This document shows, one piece after another, positions 1-13,442 of a DNA stretch of 64,000 nucleotides. The position numbers and the translations under genes were made by a program. Location: NCBI GenBank assembly GCA_003993805.1, contig RSEF01000002.1, positions 75,582,002 through 75,646,001 of the forward strand, given 5' to 3'. Below the pieces are notes generated by a model that saw nothing but the letters and a program-made list of their open reading frames with translations, did not search any database and was not told the DNA's origin. Position 1 is the stretch's first letter, and every line of letters starts with the position of its first letter. Source of the DNA: Himantopus leucocephalus. Taxonomy: Eukaryota; Chordata; Aves; Charadriiformes; Recurvirostridae.

Positions 1-3000
1 AGGTTTGTACGCTGCCAGGCTCTTGCTGCCTCACGTGAAAAACTTGACTAACCCACCAGAAGAAAATTGCTGGAAGCTTTGTGTGTCAGGTAGCCAAAGA
101 TGGAAAAGGAAAGGATAAAACGGTTTGACTGGCTTCCCACACAGGGGGCTGAGACAGCCCAATCTGACTCCAGAAGTTTGCGTCATCACAGCTGTGTCTT
201 ACAGGGGAGCTCAAGAGTCCTTATCTTCCTTGAGAAATCATATCTATCTGTTCTGCTCTTAAGCTTCCCGCCCAGATGAATCAGTTTACACGTAAATGTA
301 GACCAATCATGTTATTCTCCAAAGAATGTTGTTAAATGAAAGCTAAATAAGATCAGCCAGGATGGGAAGCTTCATAATTACTCATTGAGGCATATATAAT
401 GGCCTGCCAGAACTCGTGGATTATATCCCACTGAATCCTCCGAAATACCCACAGACAGAAATGTTTACCCTCTCAAGGAGTGTGAGGCAAGACATTTTGC
501 ACTGTACAAGATTTTGAAGACATATTTTGCAACATAGTAGTAGAAACAGGTTGACAAAACTTTTTTGTTATGCACTTCAGTCACACTTACTCTTATATCT
601 ATGCTGGTTTTTACTTAACAATTTTCGCTACTGCTGTAAAACTGCCAAAAAAGAAATCTTTCTTTCAATAGAGCCTAAATTGGGTCTTCAAATTGTTACA
701 CTCAGCAGTTACTGAGAAGTGAAAGAAATTAAATTTTGATCTTGGATTGAGGCAAAGTCAGGAGCATACAACAGTCTGCATACAAGGTGTTCTTCACAAA
801 ACGCCCCAAAATGAATATACCCGAAGTGTGTGTAGCTGAAAGCTGGGATGAGTTCCAGAAGCAAAGGCCTGAATTTGATCTCCTGCTTTCAATTCAAGCC
901 ATGGCTGTTAATGGAGCAAATTCAGGAACTAGAATGGTAGGAAGAGAGGTGAACAGATTCTCAAGGATACACAGACTACACATCATGTTTTATAAAACAA
1001 ATCATCGCTTTAAACTGTGTAGAAAGTAAGTTATAGACATACTGAACATGTGACTTGACACAAAACATCAGAAATTCCTGAAACAAAGACCTATGCCCAC
1101 ATTTGAGCTCTATGTGATTAATGGACAGCTTATGAATGTGGCTTTGAAAAACACCTTCTTCAAAATAAATATTTACTTATCGTTAGGAACGCATGTTCTA
1201 CATGAGGGCCACAGCAATGAGGTAAACCATGTTTACCCATGATAAAAACAAGCCATTTTAAATTTTTTCCTACTTCAGATTAAATTCCCATATGTTGGGA
1301 GTGAAAGGTTTTACAGAAAAAAAAAAAAAATGAAACTAATGTGTCAGTCTAATACAGAAGAGCTTCTGAAAGTGCAAGGTCAGGTGGCTGGGATGCTATG
1401 GAACTGAGGCCAAAAAGCTTACTGAAGTTTCCTTCTGAACTGCTCTCTTCAGCGAAAGTAAAAATCAAAACTGTCATATTATTCTCTAACTCTGTTAAAT
1501 TGATGCATTCAGGCTCCCGTGTGCAATTCAGTTTAAATTACCTCCTAAAATAAGGACTTGGCTTTCAGACTATGCATGCTAAGTAAGCTACTCCTCAAGA
1601 ACTCAAGAAAAGAAGTAAACATTCAATTATGCCTATTCTGTGGAAAAAGAACTTACCTTTCTAAATCTCATATGTGGAATAATTTTCTAACAATAATAGT
1701 CACTTTGAGACCACAGCTTTGTCTCCTGGGTCAGACTGATCTGTTCTGTTTGCTCCACTTGAAAACTAAGCAAAGTAACTTTAAAGGCTTTGATTGAGTT
1801 TTTAATATGTATGTTTATTTTTGTTCCATAATCAGAATAGCTGGATACATAATAAAGGAACAGCCTATTAAAAAAAAACCTACCCAGGGAAGCCATCCAC
1901 CAGATTCAACTTCCTTACATATTAAAATATGTAATGAACATAGATTCTACCATATTACCAATATTTCACCAGGTCAAATAGCTGAGAGGAAAACATTTCT
2001 GATAGTGGGAAATGGATGACCAGAGCAGCAGAGGACAGAAAAACTAGATTAGCAAGAAGAGGAAAGAGCAAACCAAAGCAAAAACAGGGCGGAACTTTGC
2101 CTATTTTTTCCCACCTCGGACTGACACTTTCAGTTTCTAATTCTTTTATCTTTCTGCTTCTGAAGTTATGAATTCCTTGGTCCTCCTCCTCTGCTCCTTT
2201 CGATCTTCCTATCTTTGCCCGAGTCCACTTCTTCCATTCCCACAAGCCCTCCTAAGGGTTCACAACAAAATCAATGACAAAACCACCATTAAACAGACTC
2301 TTACTTGAAACTTCAGATATTTTTTCAAAGTTCGTAACCACACGCTGCAATAACATTCAACCTTTCAAGTTATGTAAGACAAAGTATGCACTTAGCTCCC
2401 AAGCACAATGGAAGACATTGGTCATTAACTACAAACACTTTTATGGTATATGGTCTTCCTTTTTCTCTGTACTTAATCTCACGTATCTGAACAAATGGCT
2501 TGCTTAGTTTTTGAGGGTTTTTTTCCCTTAACCCTGGATATCTCAAGACTGGACATTCTCCATGGAGGACAGTGCAATTTGCTGTCATAATTATGTCACA
2601 GAGCAAAAAATGGATTGACTTCTTGGGTCTATTTCCCCTGGTTCTGCCGGTGGGCTCCAGTACTGCTCTTTCTGTTCTGTGTATGTAAAAGCAAATTCTG
2701 ATTCCTTTCATAATGTTATGTTCATTCAGGCAAAGTTGGATTTTTAAAGTTTTGGATCTTTTAATAACTTTTATACCATTAAATCTCCCTAGACATTGAA
2801 GCCATGTAGATTTGAAAGAAATAAAAGCAATAAAGAAATACATAAGGGGCTGCCACTTGACAGAAAGACCAAGTCTACAGTACAGTTCAAAAATTCAATT
2901 ACAAATCTCATTTTTTCAGGGATATAAGTACAGCTGGACAAATTCACTCCATATATATTCATTGCTCCCAGGTGCAACTTTCTTGGCAAACTTTCATCAA

Positions 3001-6000
3001 TACCAAAGTTGACTGTTTATTGTCTTACGAAATGGTTGTTTCTTCAAGAACAACAGGCAGAGCAAGGAACAAGAACACAAAGACCATCACAATGTGATAC
3101 AATCGTCAAGAGATTAAGACATCCTCAAGAGATACAGAGGCAGCAGTTTATGTATCATAGCACAGGATGCTACTAGCATGTTTGATATTCCTGTTCAAAA
3201 ATCAGAACAGCCAGACCACTTGTATATATTAAAATGTTAAAAACTGTGTTCATCTGATAGCAGTACAGTCTCATGGTTACTCTGAAAGTCTGACACTGCA
3301 AAGTATATTCAATTTTTACAGGCAGGAACTGACACCACACTTTGTGTTTCTAGAGCACCTACCATAAAGAAGCCTTGGGCTCGTGACGGGGGTTCCTTGG
3401 CTTTACAACATATGAGAAAAAAAAAAGATAAGGTTTATGATTTAACAACTACACTCTTCTGCCACAAACTCATTAATTGGAAGACACTCACGAAAAGCCT
3501 CACGGTCACATAGGCATCACTTGTCTTATAACTGGGGTTGAGATAATAGTCCTTCCTTTCCTAGAATGATATAGGTAAGACACATAATAAACGTAAAACA
3601 TTGTATTTCAAAATCTTTCCGTCAATAGTAGGTCAGCATTCTGATGATAAAGCTATAAAAAGACTTCATACTGAAGTGCAGTATATATAGCCCAACACAA
3701 TGAACTCCAACGTAATCCTACTACAGTGTTTCAAGGCAGTTCTGAAAAGGTTCCAGGTACATACAATTAATTTATTTCAAAAAATCACAACATGAAAGGT
3801 CCAGGTGTACCTAAACATATTGTCATATAGCACAGGCTAGAAAAATCTTTGTTCAGAAGCACTACCCCCAGTTTTCCTTTCTTCTTGCTAGAGAGCTACT
3901 CCACCAGTCCTGTGCTACAACAGTTTGAAGGACGTTTCTCACTTTTGCTCACAAAGGGCTCTTCAAAGTGTGACTGGCTTTCCAAGCTATGCCTGCTTAT
4001 TGATCTCCCATCCAAAAAATTTGACCATTTGCAATGGTCCTGGGCAATGTTCCCAGGCAAAATCGTTTCTGTCAATAGGTTTCATGCTATTCAATGACAT
4101 GGATATGTTTTAAATATATAATTACAGGAAGGAAGTACTATATGAGATCAGACACTACCAAGCAGACAATGTCACAAAAGGACCCTCTTGCATTTCTTTC
4201 TACGTTACTCCTGAGTATAGTGTTTCCAGTTGGTGTTTGTCAACCTGGCCACCTGCAAATATCTTTACCTGCACCTAAAATATACCTATGGATTCTCAAC
4301 TAGTCTCCTGGTACGTTTTGTACACACAGCATGCATAAAAGGGAAAGTATGCAGCTGTAGCATCAATGGACACCTCAGGAAACTCAGTTCTCTGTCTCAG
4401 CAAAAGGCATTGTGACCCATGACCTGCTTTTCTGCCGAGGCCTAAAATCTCTCTTTCCTCTCTCATGCCTACGTTCCCAAGAATACCAAGATGGAGCAGA
4501 AACTGTACTTACAAATGAGTTTCTTTAGCCTGTAGTGCACTACTTGACTTCTATGCAGCCACAGTGATGAACTGCATCACCTGCGAAAGGACCTGAGCTG
4601 TGCCTAACCCTGTGCCTGCTCAGTGACCCCGTGGAACAGCACTGCCATGCCCAGCGCTCTTCTGGGGCAGGAACTGAAGGTCTTCCCTCAAGGCTAATGA
4701 GTTCTCCCTCCTACTCAGTTCTTCTTTTGAAATTGTACCTGGTCATTATCAACTTGATGGCTATCAATGTATTCTCTTTGGATTTGGGGAGGCTTCCGAG
4801 TGGAAGCAGAGATATCTGCAAGAAGATGCTGAGCAGAAGCCTAATTCTAGGGGACGCTGTTGGCTACTTCACCACTATGCATTGCTAGGTATCTGGTCTA
4901 AGCCAGTCCCTTCAGCTCTACTGTAAATGGCGAGAGACAATCACAAATAATTATTCACTCTATCGTAAGACATGTAGAGACAAAACACTTATCTTTTAGA
5001 CAGGTAAATCAGATTAGATGGTTTTGACCCTATGTGCCAATTTCAGCTTCAATTTTTATCATGAAATAAGCATTCCTATATAATTAGACGGACGAGAGCA
5101 AAAATCTTTCATCTCGGAGTAATCACCACACATTAATTTCTCTTTTGGATTTCTTTCTCAGATTTCTTTTAATTAGTTTCATCATTTCTAGTAACCTCTT
5201 TCCTGATTTAGGAACTCATATGACACAAATACAATGGAAATTACATTTTGAGTACTCTCCTGTCCTTATCTGCCTCTTCCTGCACTGCACAAAGTGCCTA
5301 TAGCCACTTTTCAAAAATTTATAATTTATTTCATTTATTTCAACTCATCTTATTCACCAGTAATACTACAGGATCACAGCCAGACCTCCATGATCTTCTT
5401 GCTTATGAGTAGAACGAGTTAGAGACTATTTTTAAAATTAACCCACCATCTCCATGTGAAGCAGGTAAAAATAAAATATTGAAGAGGAAGTAATTATTCC
5501 TTAAAGTTAAAATCAACTGTTTCCTCTACTTTCTAATTTTTATGAAATTCCTGAGTTCTGGCAGCAGTGCGTTTATTTCTGAAAAATAATGATTTATTAA
5601 AAAGTGACAAGTTGTATTACAATTCAGCATAAAGTGGTTGAAGGAGTTTCGCACAACACAGTATTAGCAGCTTCTACGCTATTGCACTTGGAAGAAATAG
5701 AACATTGTGGAGTCCCGCTTAAACTATACAAGAAAAGTTTAGGAAAAGACACAAGGAGAGGTTTTGCTTGAGGTACTTGAAATAATTTGTGGAAGCACCT
5801 TAGCTGCACATTTTGCAGAGGCTTCTTGCCCTCTCTTGCCGTGCAGCTGACAAGGCATGTAAAAAGACGATGGAAACAGATGCAGAAGAAATAAAATATA
5901 CAAGTGAAACAGATTATGCTCTGCAATTCTTTCTAGCAAAATGGCGTGACTACAACAACGCTACAGTAAATGAAATCAATAGAAAAGGAAAAGAATCCTA

Positions 6001-8989
6001 CAAGAACTTGCTTTTCCAACAGGGACTAATATCTTGGCAAGATATCACTGCTATTTTATGCATTCAAAATTAAGATTATATGTAGTCGTTCAACGTACAC
6101 TTTTAAATCCCCCTTTTATGCTATCCATCTCTAATAACATTTCCTAGCAAAGTGTATGAATAGCAAAATGTCCCATTTTACGTGCAAGGCCATTTTGCCA
6201 GGTATGATGGGCATCCAGGGAACTATATGCTTTGCTAAAATGAAAACAAAAATGTTACCTTATTAGACAACAGCAATATGTCCCCAACAGAGTGAACTGG
6301 TGAAACTTGTTTTTCTTTGGAAAGTTTGAAGAGATTCTTCTTAACGAAGTACTTTCTCATCAGCAAAAGGTCTGTGTCAGCCCAATTTCAGCAGCAAGTA
6401 GTTGGTTCTGCTGGTATGAAGTACAACTACAGCACACCTACACCGGCCAACCTCGCGTATCCTGGGCTGGGGAGTAACACCCCCACACAAGGTGTATGTT
6501 ACAGTAGATTATGTGGTACACTAAGTTATTGATACACCGATGATGTCCAGCTGGTGCTGTACACATATGCTTATGTAAACATGTTAGCATCCCACAGACA
6601 ACCTCTTGATGTATGTTACAGCTGGCAAGTAGAGTTATACCACTAACAGCCAGAAACGAAGGGAATGCTCATTGCAAAAAGATGGGCTGCAGGATAACCC
6701 CGTAACTACCCTCTTCCTAGGTATAGAACAGTTTACTCCCTTACACAGGGACCAACAGCACAAAATAGAAACTTTATTTACCTTTGGAGGATGAGGGAAT
6801 TTCCTCAGAAAAGATATTCAAAGAAGGCAAAGACTGCCACATAAAGCACTCCAACTTCCACAGCTCCTTGAATAAAATCATGATTATCCCACTATGTTCA
6901 TATAAATTCTCAATTATATCTAATATTTTGTACGTGTAATAATTATAGAGGTATACACACACAGAATTACTCTACAAAGCTTGTAATTATATTACACTGA
7001 TGACTCATAAGAATGTGATGATATACAACAGAATATCTCAATTTTTCAGTTTTCAATTTAAAACAACCAGGAAACGGCCCACAAAAGTGAGCCTTAATAC
7101 AACACTTGCTGTTTCAATGAAATCTTCATATATTCTGAAATGCTAGAATTAAGGTTGCCTGAGGAACACTAAGACGCTTTCATCTTAGAAATACATAACA
7201 ATGCTGTCTTCAATGAGACAAACAAGTATTAATCTTTCCACAAGACTTTGTTCTGTTCAGCACAGAAAAGAGGCAACGGTTAATGATCCCTGCTTGCATT
7301 CTTTGCATTGCTGAATATGTACCCCAAGTGCCTTACGCACGGAGCAATATTCAAGCAGAGCTCTGAAGAGACATTCTTTCTTTTATGAGCCTCCCAATGA
7401 ACCATTCAGTTCTGCAATATTTAAATGCTTGAAAAATATTAAGGACTTTTTTTCCTTCTTCCACACGTCTCGGTGAGTTGAGGAAGTATTGCTGTCTCCT
7501 GTATTGCAGACTGGGAACTTGGGCGCAGAGACTTTATGATCAAAAGCATCTATTAATTTTGCTCCCAATCTGAGATACCTGGGACCTGATGTTTCTGAGC
7601 ACGAAGCATTACACGGTGTTTAATATGTTCAAAGTACAGCTCCCTGTTATTACAGCTGCAGCTGTGAGCACTCAACACTACCGGTAAATCAGACCCCAGG
7701 GTCCCGAGTCAGGCACTGAGACAACAAAAAGCATGCGACTGGGGGCCACGTGCGAAAAGTTTGAGTTAGATGTTCCCACACTCAACGAGGAACAGAGGGA
7801 AGAGAAGGCAGAGCAGCACGCAAGTGCACATTGTCCCTTCCTGTTGTCATTAGACACCCATTTCACTCTTTCCAACTACTGCCCTAGTGAGGCAGAGGCT
7901 TGCAAGAACAGTATCCTCCACCCAGCAGTCCCAATTCATCCCCAGAGGAATGATCATCCTGGAAACTGAATCAAATAGCGGTCCTTCACAGGAGAAGATG
8001 TAAACTTAGCAATGTCCTTCGCCTCCTAAACTGCCCCCCATCCCCTGCCTTGCTCCCCCAGGACTCCAGCTTTCCAACCAAGACGGTTTCTCTCTCTTTC
8101 TGGGACGCAGCACGGAGGTTTCGAGGGATCGAGCCTCCTGCATCCTGGTAAGGTGCTGATGGATGCCTACAGCCCCGGACTGAATTGCAGAGAGCCCGAC
8201 TCAGCCTGCGCCCAGCTCAGGGTGGATGCTGGATGAGTTCAGCTGACAGCAAGGCATGGTACCGCTGAGCCCACACTAACTGCGAGTTCCCAGAGGAAGC
8301 CAGAGCTAAACAAACTCCCGTGGATAAATGTGTCTGAACCCTTCACCCAAGTAGTGCTCTTATCTTACTCACAGGTGCAGCCTCTGAGAAAAACAGTACT
8401 GCTTACTAAATATAGTTGTATGCCTTTTTCTCGCCCTCCCAAAACATCAGCCTGCTTCAATGAGCAGTCAAAACTGTAAATAAGGTGGGCTAAAAATGTA
8501 ATTAGGCTTGACTAGAAGTTGACTGAAAACTACAGGAGTATATAACCCAAAGCCAGCTGAGGACAACAGAGAAAAAAAACAAAAACAAAACCAAAACACA
8601 CAGACTTCAGTAAGGTATGGAAAAGTTTCTTTCTTACTGAACACCATCTTGTTTCATGCACAGGGCAGGGGCGTGGAAGACAGACAACTGTCTTGGTGGG
8701 GAAAGAAAGACAGGCTCAAATGTGTAATTGGGGGTGGGGGTGTGTGTGTGAGACTATCACAGCACCTCAATGGGAAAGATCCGAGCTTCACTCAGTGCGT
8801 TTTGTATCTTCATGGACTACATGAATGGAAATATTCTGATATACATAGAACATAAATGAAAGGTTACTGCTTTGATTACATGGTATTTCAATTCGCTGTT
8901 AAAATATTTAAGGGAATTAGAAGAGAAGACTATTCATCTGCTTTTCTTTCTGGAGGAATGAATAAATTAAGAAAAATAATTTCACTTGT
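1..8989. other. Non-coding stretch, no supported gene
   Basis: I see no gene here. Open frames are short (the longest is about 157 codons on the minus strand at 2370-2843), show no recognisable domain and are not bounded by good splice sites. The sequence is mostly AT-rich and single-copy. A poly-A run lies near 1318-1330, and a short G-rich/TG run lies near 8730-8752. A GC-richer patch at about 8000-8260 carries several CpGs and an exon-like splice-signal pair, which is listed as a finding. I recognise no transposable element with confidence. Confidence 0.6.
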
Positions 8990-9600
8990 TCAGTTGAAAT
9001 CTGCCATTTAAATCCCCTTATTAAAGAGATTCCTTTCTCAAAAAAAAGTCACTAGTTCTCTAACTAATGTTCCTTTTTCACAGTGGGTAATTACTCTGTT
9101 GTTATGCACCGAAGTTAATTTTGGAGAGGTAATGCCACTGACGCTTAAAGAAATGAATGATAAAAGAAATGTTGGACCCCTTAATTCTATAATTCCTATG
9201 TAATGACAATTAATGAAATACCATTTTCCACTGGGAATTTTTTAAAGTGCTAGATAAAGGGGCTGATGTGCTTCTAACGTTTACTCTCACGATCAAATTG
9301 TGTCTCTTATAGTTATCAGAAATAAAATTAAAAGAGGTCTCTTCCGAGAAAATGAACTGACAGATAGTTTTTCATTATATCTTGTTTCCTTTACAGTTGA
9401 CAGCAATTTCTATAGAAACTCATAACAGTCTGGTAATTTTTGCTCTGCACTCATTTAGAGAAGTCCATGTTGAATATCAGTCCCATTTGTCAATAGAGGA
9501 GAATCTGAAATATATTAACATTTAGTTTTACAGGACAGATACTAATTGGGTTGTTATTTTATCACTGTGTAAATTTTCAGTGACCTTTCTAAAAAAGAAA
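8990..9600. promoter_or_regulatory. Candidate conserved non-coding element (TAAT-rich)
   Basis: A roughly 600-bp repeat-free stretch is dense in homeodomain-type TAAT/ATTA cores and TGACAG-like (MEIS/TALE-type) words, with no usable open frame on either strand. This composition is typical of deeply conserved enhancers near developmental regulators. Conservation itself cannot be seen from one sequence, so this is inference only. Confidence 0.3.
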
Positions 9601-10458
9601 TAACAAGTCAATAGAAAGTGTTTCTTCTTGACTTTCTTCACCCTCTTTTTAATATTTTTTTTTTAAACAGGCATCTGAAGTTTCTTAATCCCTTTCCAGC
9701 TACATTCAGTTTCATGAGGGGGTTTGGTGTTTTTTCGGTGTGGTTTTTTTTTTAAGGTAGAGAGTATAAGTAAGGTAGTTTTGGGTTTTTTTTCCCCTTT
9801 GCATTTTACTTTAATGGAGGTTTTCTAAGTTGTTATCTCAACGAACATATTCCGTATTTGCAGCAAATAACATCAGGTTTTCCAGCACAAAGTATCCTAA
9901 GAATTCATTTACCTCCTCACCCTCTCCCTCTCCCAGGAAATGGAAAAAGAAAACACAACCAAATGAAAACACAGAGGGGCCAGCTTTCAGCAGCTGATAT
10001 ACATTTGTGCATCTTGTAAAGAAGTATCTGAACGCACATAATCAGTTTATCTACATATACCCACTGAACTTAATGAGTAACGGTATTTGTAAATACAAGT
10101 TGTATCAGCATAACTGTGGATAAAGATTGAATCAGCTCAAATCCTATTGCTTGCTCTGCACTGTACCACCATATGCTTAACAATCTTTCCCTCTGGCGAG
10201 CAAGGAGTCTTGCTAATATTAAAGACAATGCAAACCCACAGCCATTTTAAAAGGTGGCGGTGGTGTGGCCAGCTCTAGGAATACGCCGCCTCTCTCCTGA
10301 AAGCAAAAGAAGATTGAACACAAATGCATGCAGCACGGGAAACAAACAGGAGAAATTAAAAGTCTAAGTGCAGTTGCAGAGCCATGACCTCATCGGGATT
10401 ACAGACGTGGTGGGACAGCTCACTTTACTGGAGTGATAGATGGGTACAGGCTTTTTTT
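9601..10458. other. Non-coding stretch, T-rich runs
   Basis: There is no supported gene. Poly-T and T-rich runs lie at about 9653-9665 and 9728-9800. The part from about 10000 to 10260 is repeat-free and could belong to the same kind of regulatory sequence as the preceding stretch, but nothing decisive is visible. Confidence 0.5.
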
Positions 10459-10582
10459 TGGAGAGATTTAAAACTTGACTGTTGAACAAAGCCCTGGGCA
10501 ACCTTTTCTGCCTGGACTTCCTTTGAACACGGGGTTGGACCACAGACCTCTGGAGGTTCCCACCCCCCACTACATCCTAGGA
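10459..10582 (+). mobile_element. CR1 LINE fragment (3' end, 5'-truncated)
   Basis: The sequence follows the CR1 3' region in sense orientation: a stretch encoding the familiar 'gac-aaagccc-gggcaacc' words, then GGGGTTGGACCA, then GACCTCTGGAGG, ending in a degraded CCACC...ACTAC tail at about 10560-10582. CR1 is the dominant avian non-LTR retrotransposon, and most copies are 5'-truncated like this one. No coding capacity remains. It is old and diverged. Confidence 0.75.
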
Positions 10583-10589
10583 ACTTCAA

Positions 10590-12300
10590 GAAAAATGAAA
10601 CTGTGATGATTCTGTTGAGTTTATAATATTTTAATACCAAGTCACGCCTGTGCAACTGTGATTGTGGTTTTGCGTGTGTGTGTATGTAATTCTTTGTAGG
10701 AAAATCCTGCTCAATCTTTGCTAAGGAAAAAGCCCAAAATACAAATCTCAACAGAAAACTTCATATATAGCTATTATACAGCATTTCAGTGGGTTAAAAA
10801 ATAAAAAGAGCCTGGAAGACTGTACTATAACGTTGCCCAAAAAATGGAGGTAAACCATGACAGTGTGATATTCTTTCTCAATAGATTACATTTTAAACTA
10901 ACACACTCTGAGGTCATTTACATGCAAACTCCCTGTCAATTTTTTCTGCAGTGAATGGTTAAGCATGTAATTTTGGGTAGATAACCTGCATGTTTTTTTA
11001 CACGGCAACATTTTAGGTAGCATCTTTGGCTTACATTCCTCATGAAACCACAATCAGAAGAACTTCAAGGCATAGTGGACAAACTAGTTAATATTTAACA
11101 CAGCTCTTGGGATTATGGCACCATTTCACAGATGAGCAAGAGAAGGGCTCAGACATCTTTAAGAAGAACTGCCTGATTTCTGGGTGCCCATCCCTGGGCT
11201 TTGGGGGATTGTGAGCCCTAACAAGCTCCTGCCATACAGGTTCTGCAAACTGGCTATTAATGTACGATACATTCAAAGAACTCTTAGTCTTGCAAACCAT
11301 CACTCAGTAGGGTCTTTTTTTAAAAAAAACAAAACCAAAAACCTCCACAAATGCACTCACACGGCCCTTTAAGAATATTGCAGTGGGATGCTTACAGTCA
11401 ACGAAATAAAAATGGGAGATTTCAGGGGTTTCCACGAGTTACTAAAGATACAAGATGTCCAATTACACAAGACACTAAACTTGGCATAGGGTTAGCTAAT
11501 ATGGTGAACTGCTCAGCTTCACATCCTATGAAGTCTATGCAATCCCTGCAAATAACATTAAATAGTATTTTTTGCCTTCTTTCCTTAGACCTTTACAAAT
11601 AATTATTTGGATTTTACTTTAATATTTTGGAAAGCAGGAACCTCTGCCAGGAATACAGTACTTCACATCATAATCCTGATATAAATCATCATTCACTCAA
11701 ATCAAACAAACAAAAACTCCAGGTCCTCTCAGTTGTTCAGCAACCACTACCTTGATTTTCATGCTACAATTTCATTAATGTTCTAGTTATGCAGCTCACA
11801 TCACTGACAGGAGCTAGATTTCCGCTACCAAAAAAATAAGCATAAAAGGGTATGTCTTAACATATACTAAAAAAGCAAAAAAAACCACCCCAACCAAGCA
11901 ATGCATGCTTTTGTGGTTAAATTCCCTTGACATTTCTATAATCTTGTTATTACAGTCTGTAAGAAAAAAGAAAAAAAGCCTGTAAAGTTACCCAGATACT
12001 AATTAGCAATGCCATGTTTAAGTATCTATTTGTTACTTGGAAGCTGGCCATTTCTGTACCATGCAGTGAGTTTGAACTGAAGTTAAATATAAGAAATAGT
12101 AGGAATTATCAAATCAACGCACAGGTATGTAAAACCAGCTAGACCAAAGGGGATTACATGCTGCAACTCCTCCATTACTAATAAGGGATTGCAAAATTGA
12201 TAATACCAAGCAGAAAACTCTCCTACAAGTCGACCTCACCATCTGGCTTATCTCGAACCCAAAGGGAATTAAACAATGAAAGATAATAATTTTCCAACAG
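10590..12300. other. Non-coding stretch with a possible MIR relic
   Basis: There is no supported gene. At about 11112-11165 the words CCATTTCACAGATGAG and a following GGGCTCAGA resemble the antisense core of a MIR-type SINE, but the match is short. A/T-rich runs lie around 11320-11340 and 11960-11980. The remainder is unremarkable single-copy sequence. Confidence 0.45.
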
Positions 12301-12306
12301 TGATGC

Positions 12307-12460
12307 AGCAGTGCAGAGTGGAGGACAAGAACCAGCCTAGAGACTAATGTTTATGAAGCATTTTATAGCACCGCGCTTTATATTTTCTTGCAAACATCAA
12401 GCCTTAGGGAAGCACTACAATTAACATTGTCTTAGAAATGAAAAAATTCGAAGCATACCA
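12307..12460. repeat. Local duplication, copy A (~155 bp)
   Basis: This segment recurs about 920 bp downstream at 13226-13385 in the same orientation, with scattered substitutions and a few-base insertion in the second copy (CCAGCCTAG versus CCAGCCACAGCCTAG). The divergence is too high for a plain assembly overlap. The second copy abuts the truncated end of a CR1, and a 100-N gap lies between the two. Origin is unknown. Confidence 0.8.
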
Positions 12461-12963
12461 GTCATTTCCTCAAAGAAACCAAATCATTAACTAAGTGAAC
12501 GACACAGTTCAGAATTATTAATTTCTAGAATTGATGTCTGAATCATGAAAATACACTTCAACAGAAGTTTCTGTACTCTGCTCCAACTTCGTGAAGCTTT
12601 TGAACTTCCAAATGTATTAAATTCTACATGATGATGATGCATTAATAGAATCTTAATTATACAGTTTTAACTTACTACTTCTTATCAATTACCTACTCAT
12701 ACTGTTTGTGATGAATTTAAGACAAACTGAAAACAAGTAAGAATCCAGGACATGCATTTAAAATTCTTAAATAGTCCATTTTATCAGAAGACACTGAGAC
12801 TATAAAACTTCCTTACTCTATACCTCAAGAGTAGCTGTATATGAAAAAGCTATACTTAATAAAATATATGATTGCGAGTGTACAGTATACTGTATATATG
12901 GGAAAATAAGCATCATCAAGTTTTGCCTTGTCAGCTAACTGCTAAGCATTCCTGGCTAGAAAT

Positions 12964-13225
12964 ACCATAGAATCATAGAACGGTTTAGGTTGGAAGGGAC
13001 CTTAAANNNNNNNNNNNNNNNNNNNNNNNNNNNNNNNNNNNNNNNNNNNNNNNNNNNNNNNNNNNNNNNNNNNNNNNNNNNNNNNNNNNNNNNNNNNNNN
13101 NNNNNNTGTTGACTGCTCCACACAGCTTGGTGTTGTCAGCAAACTTGCTAAGGGCTCATTTCATCCCAACATCCATGTCGCCAACAAATGTTAAACAGCA
13201 CCTGTCCCAGTACTGACCCCTATAG
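12964..13225 (-). mobile_element. CR1 LINE fragment interrupted by an assembly gap
   Basis: The left edge carries the CR1 3' end in antisense (CATAGAATCATAGAA, then GGTTGGAAGGGACC). The right side, after the gap, carries a more 5' CR1 portion (CACACAGCTTGGTGTTGTC, then GCAAACTTGCT and CATGTCGCCAACAAATGTT). Both match one antisense CR1. The true length is unknown because 100 Ns replace the middle. The element is truncated exactly where duplication copy B begins. Confidence 0.85.
13007..13106. other. Assembly gap, 100 N
   Basis: A run of exactly 100 Ns, the usual placeholder for a gap of unknown size. It lies inside a CR1 copy. From the CR1 consensus order, several hundred bases could be missing. 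Confidence 0.97.
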
Positions 13226-13385
13226 AGCAGTGCAGAGCGGAGGGCAAGAACCAGCCACAGCCTAGAGACTAATGTTTATGAAGCATTTTATAGCACTGTT
13301 CTTCATATTTTCTTGCAAACATCAAGCCTTAGGGAACTGCTACAATTAACACTGCCTTAGAAATGATAAAATTTGAAGCATGCTA
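13226..13385. repeat. Local duplication, copy B (~160 bp)
   Basis: This is the second copy of the segment at 12307-12460. It begins right at the 5'-truncation point of the antisense CR1. Its right end runs into a small tandem repeat. Confidence 0.8.
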
Positions 13386-13442
13386 GCTTATATGCAATAC
13401 ATATATATATGGAATTTGAAGCATACCAGCATATAGGCAATA
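13371..13442. repeat. Short two-copy tandem repeat (~42 bp period)
   Basis: The block AATTTGAAGCAT followed by GCTAGCTTATATGCAATA at 13371-13399 recurs with changes (AATTTGAAGCATACCAGCAT, then ATAGGCAATA) from about 13413. The units are separated by an AT dinucleotide run (ATATATATAT). Confidence 0.6.

Noticed and set aside
31..38. TCACGTGA E-box palindrome
   Set aside because: A single 8-bp site in ordinary sequence is expected by chance at this scale.
2370..2843. 157-codon minus-strand frame
   Set aside because: No recognisable domain, no splice or promoter support and ordinary composition for chance.
3310..3350. TTTTACAGGCAGGAACTGACAC, resembling an antisense MIR core
   Set aside because: The match is about 20 bases and the flanks do not follow MIR order.
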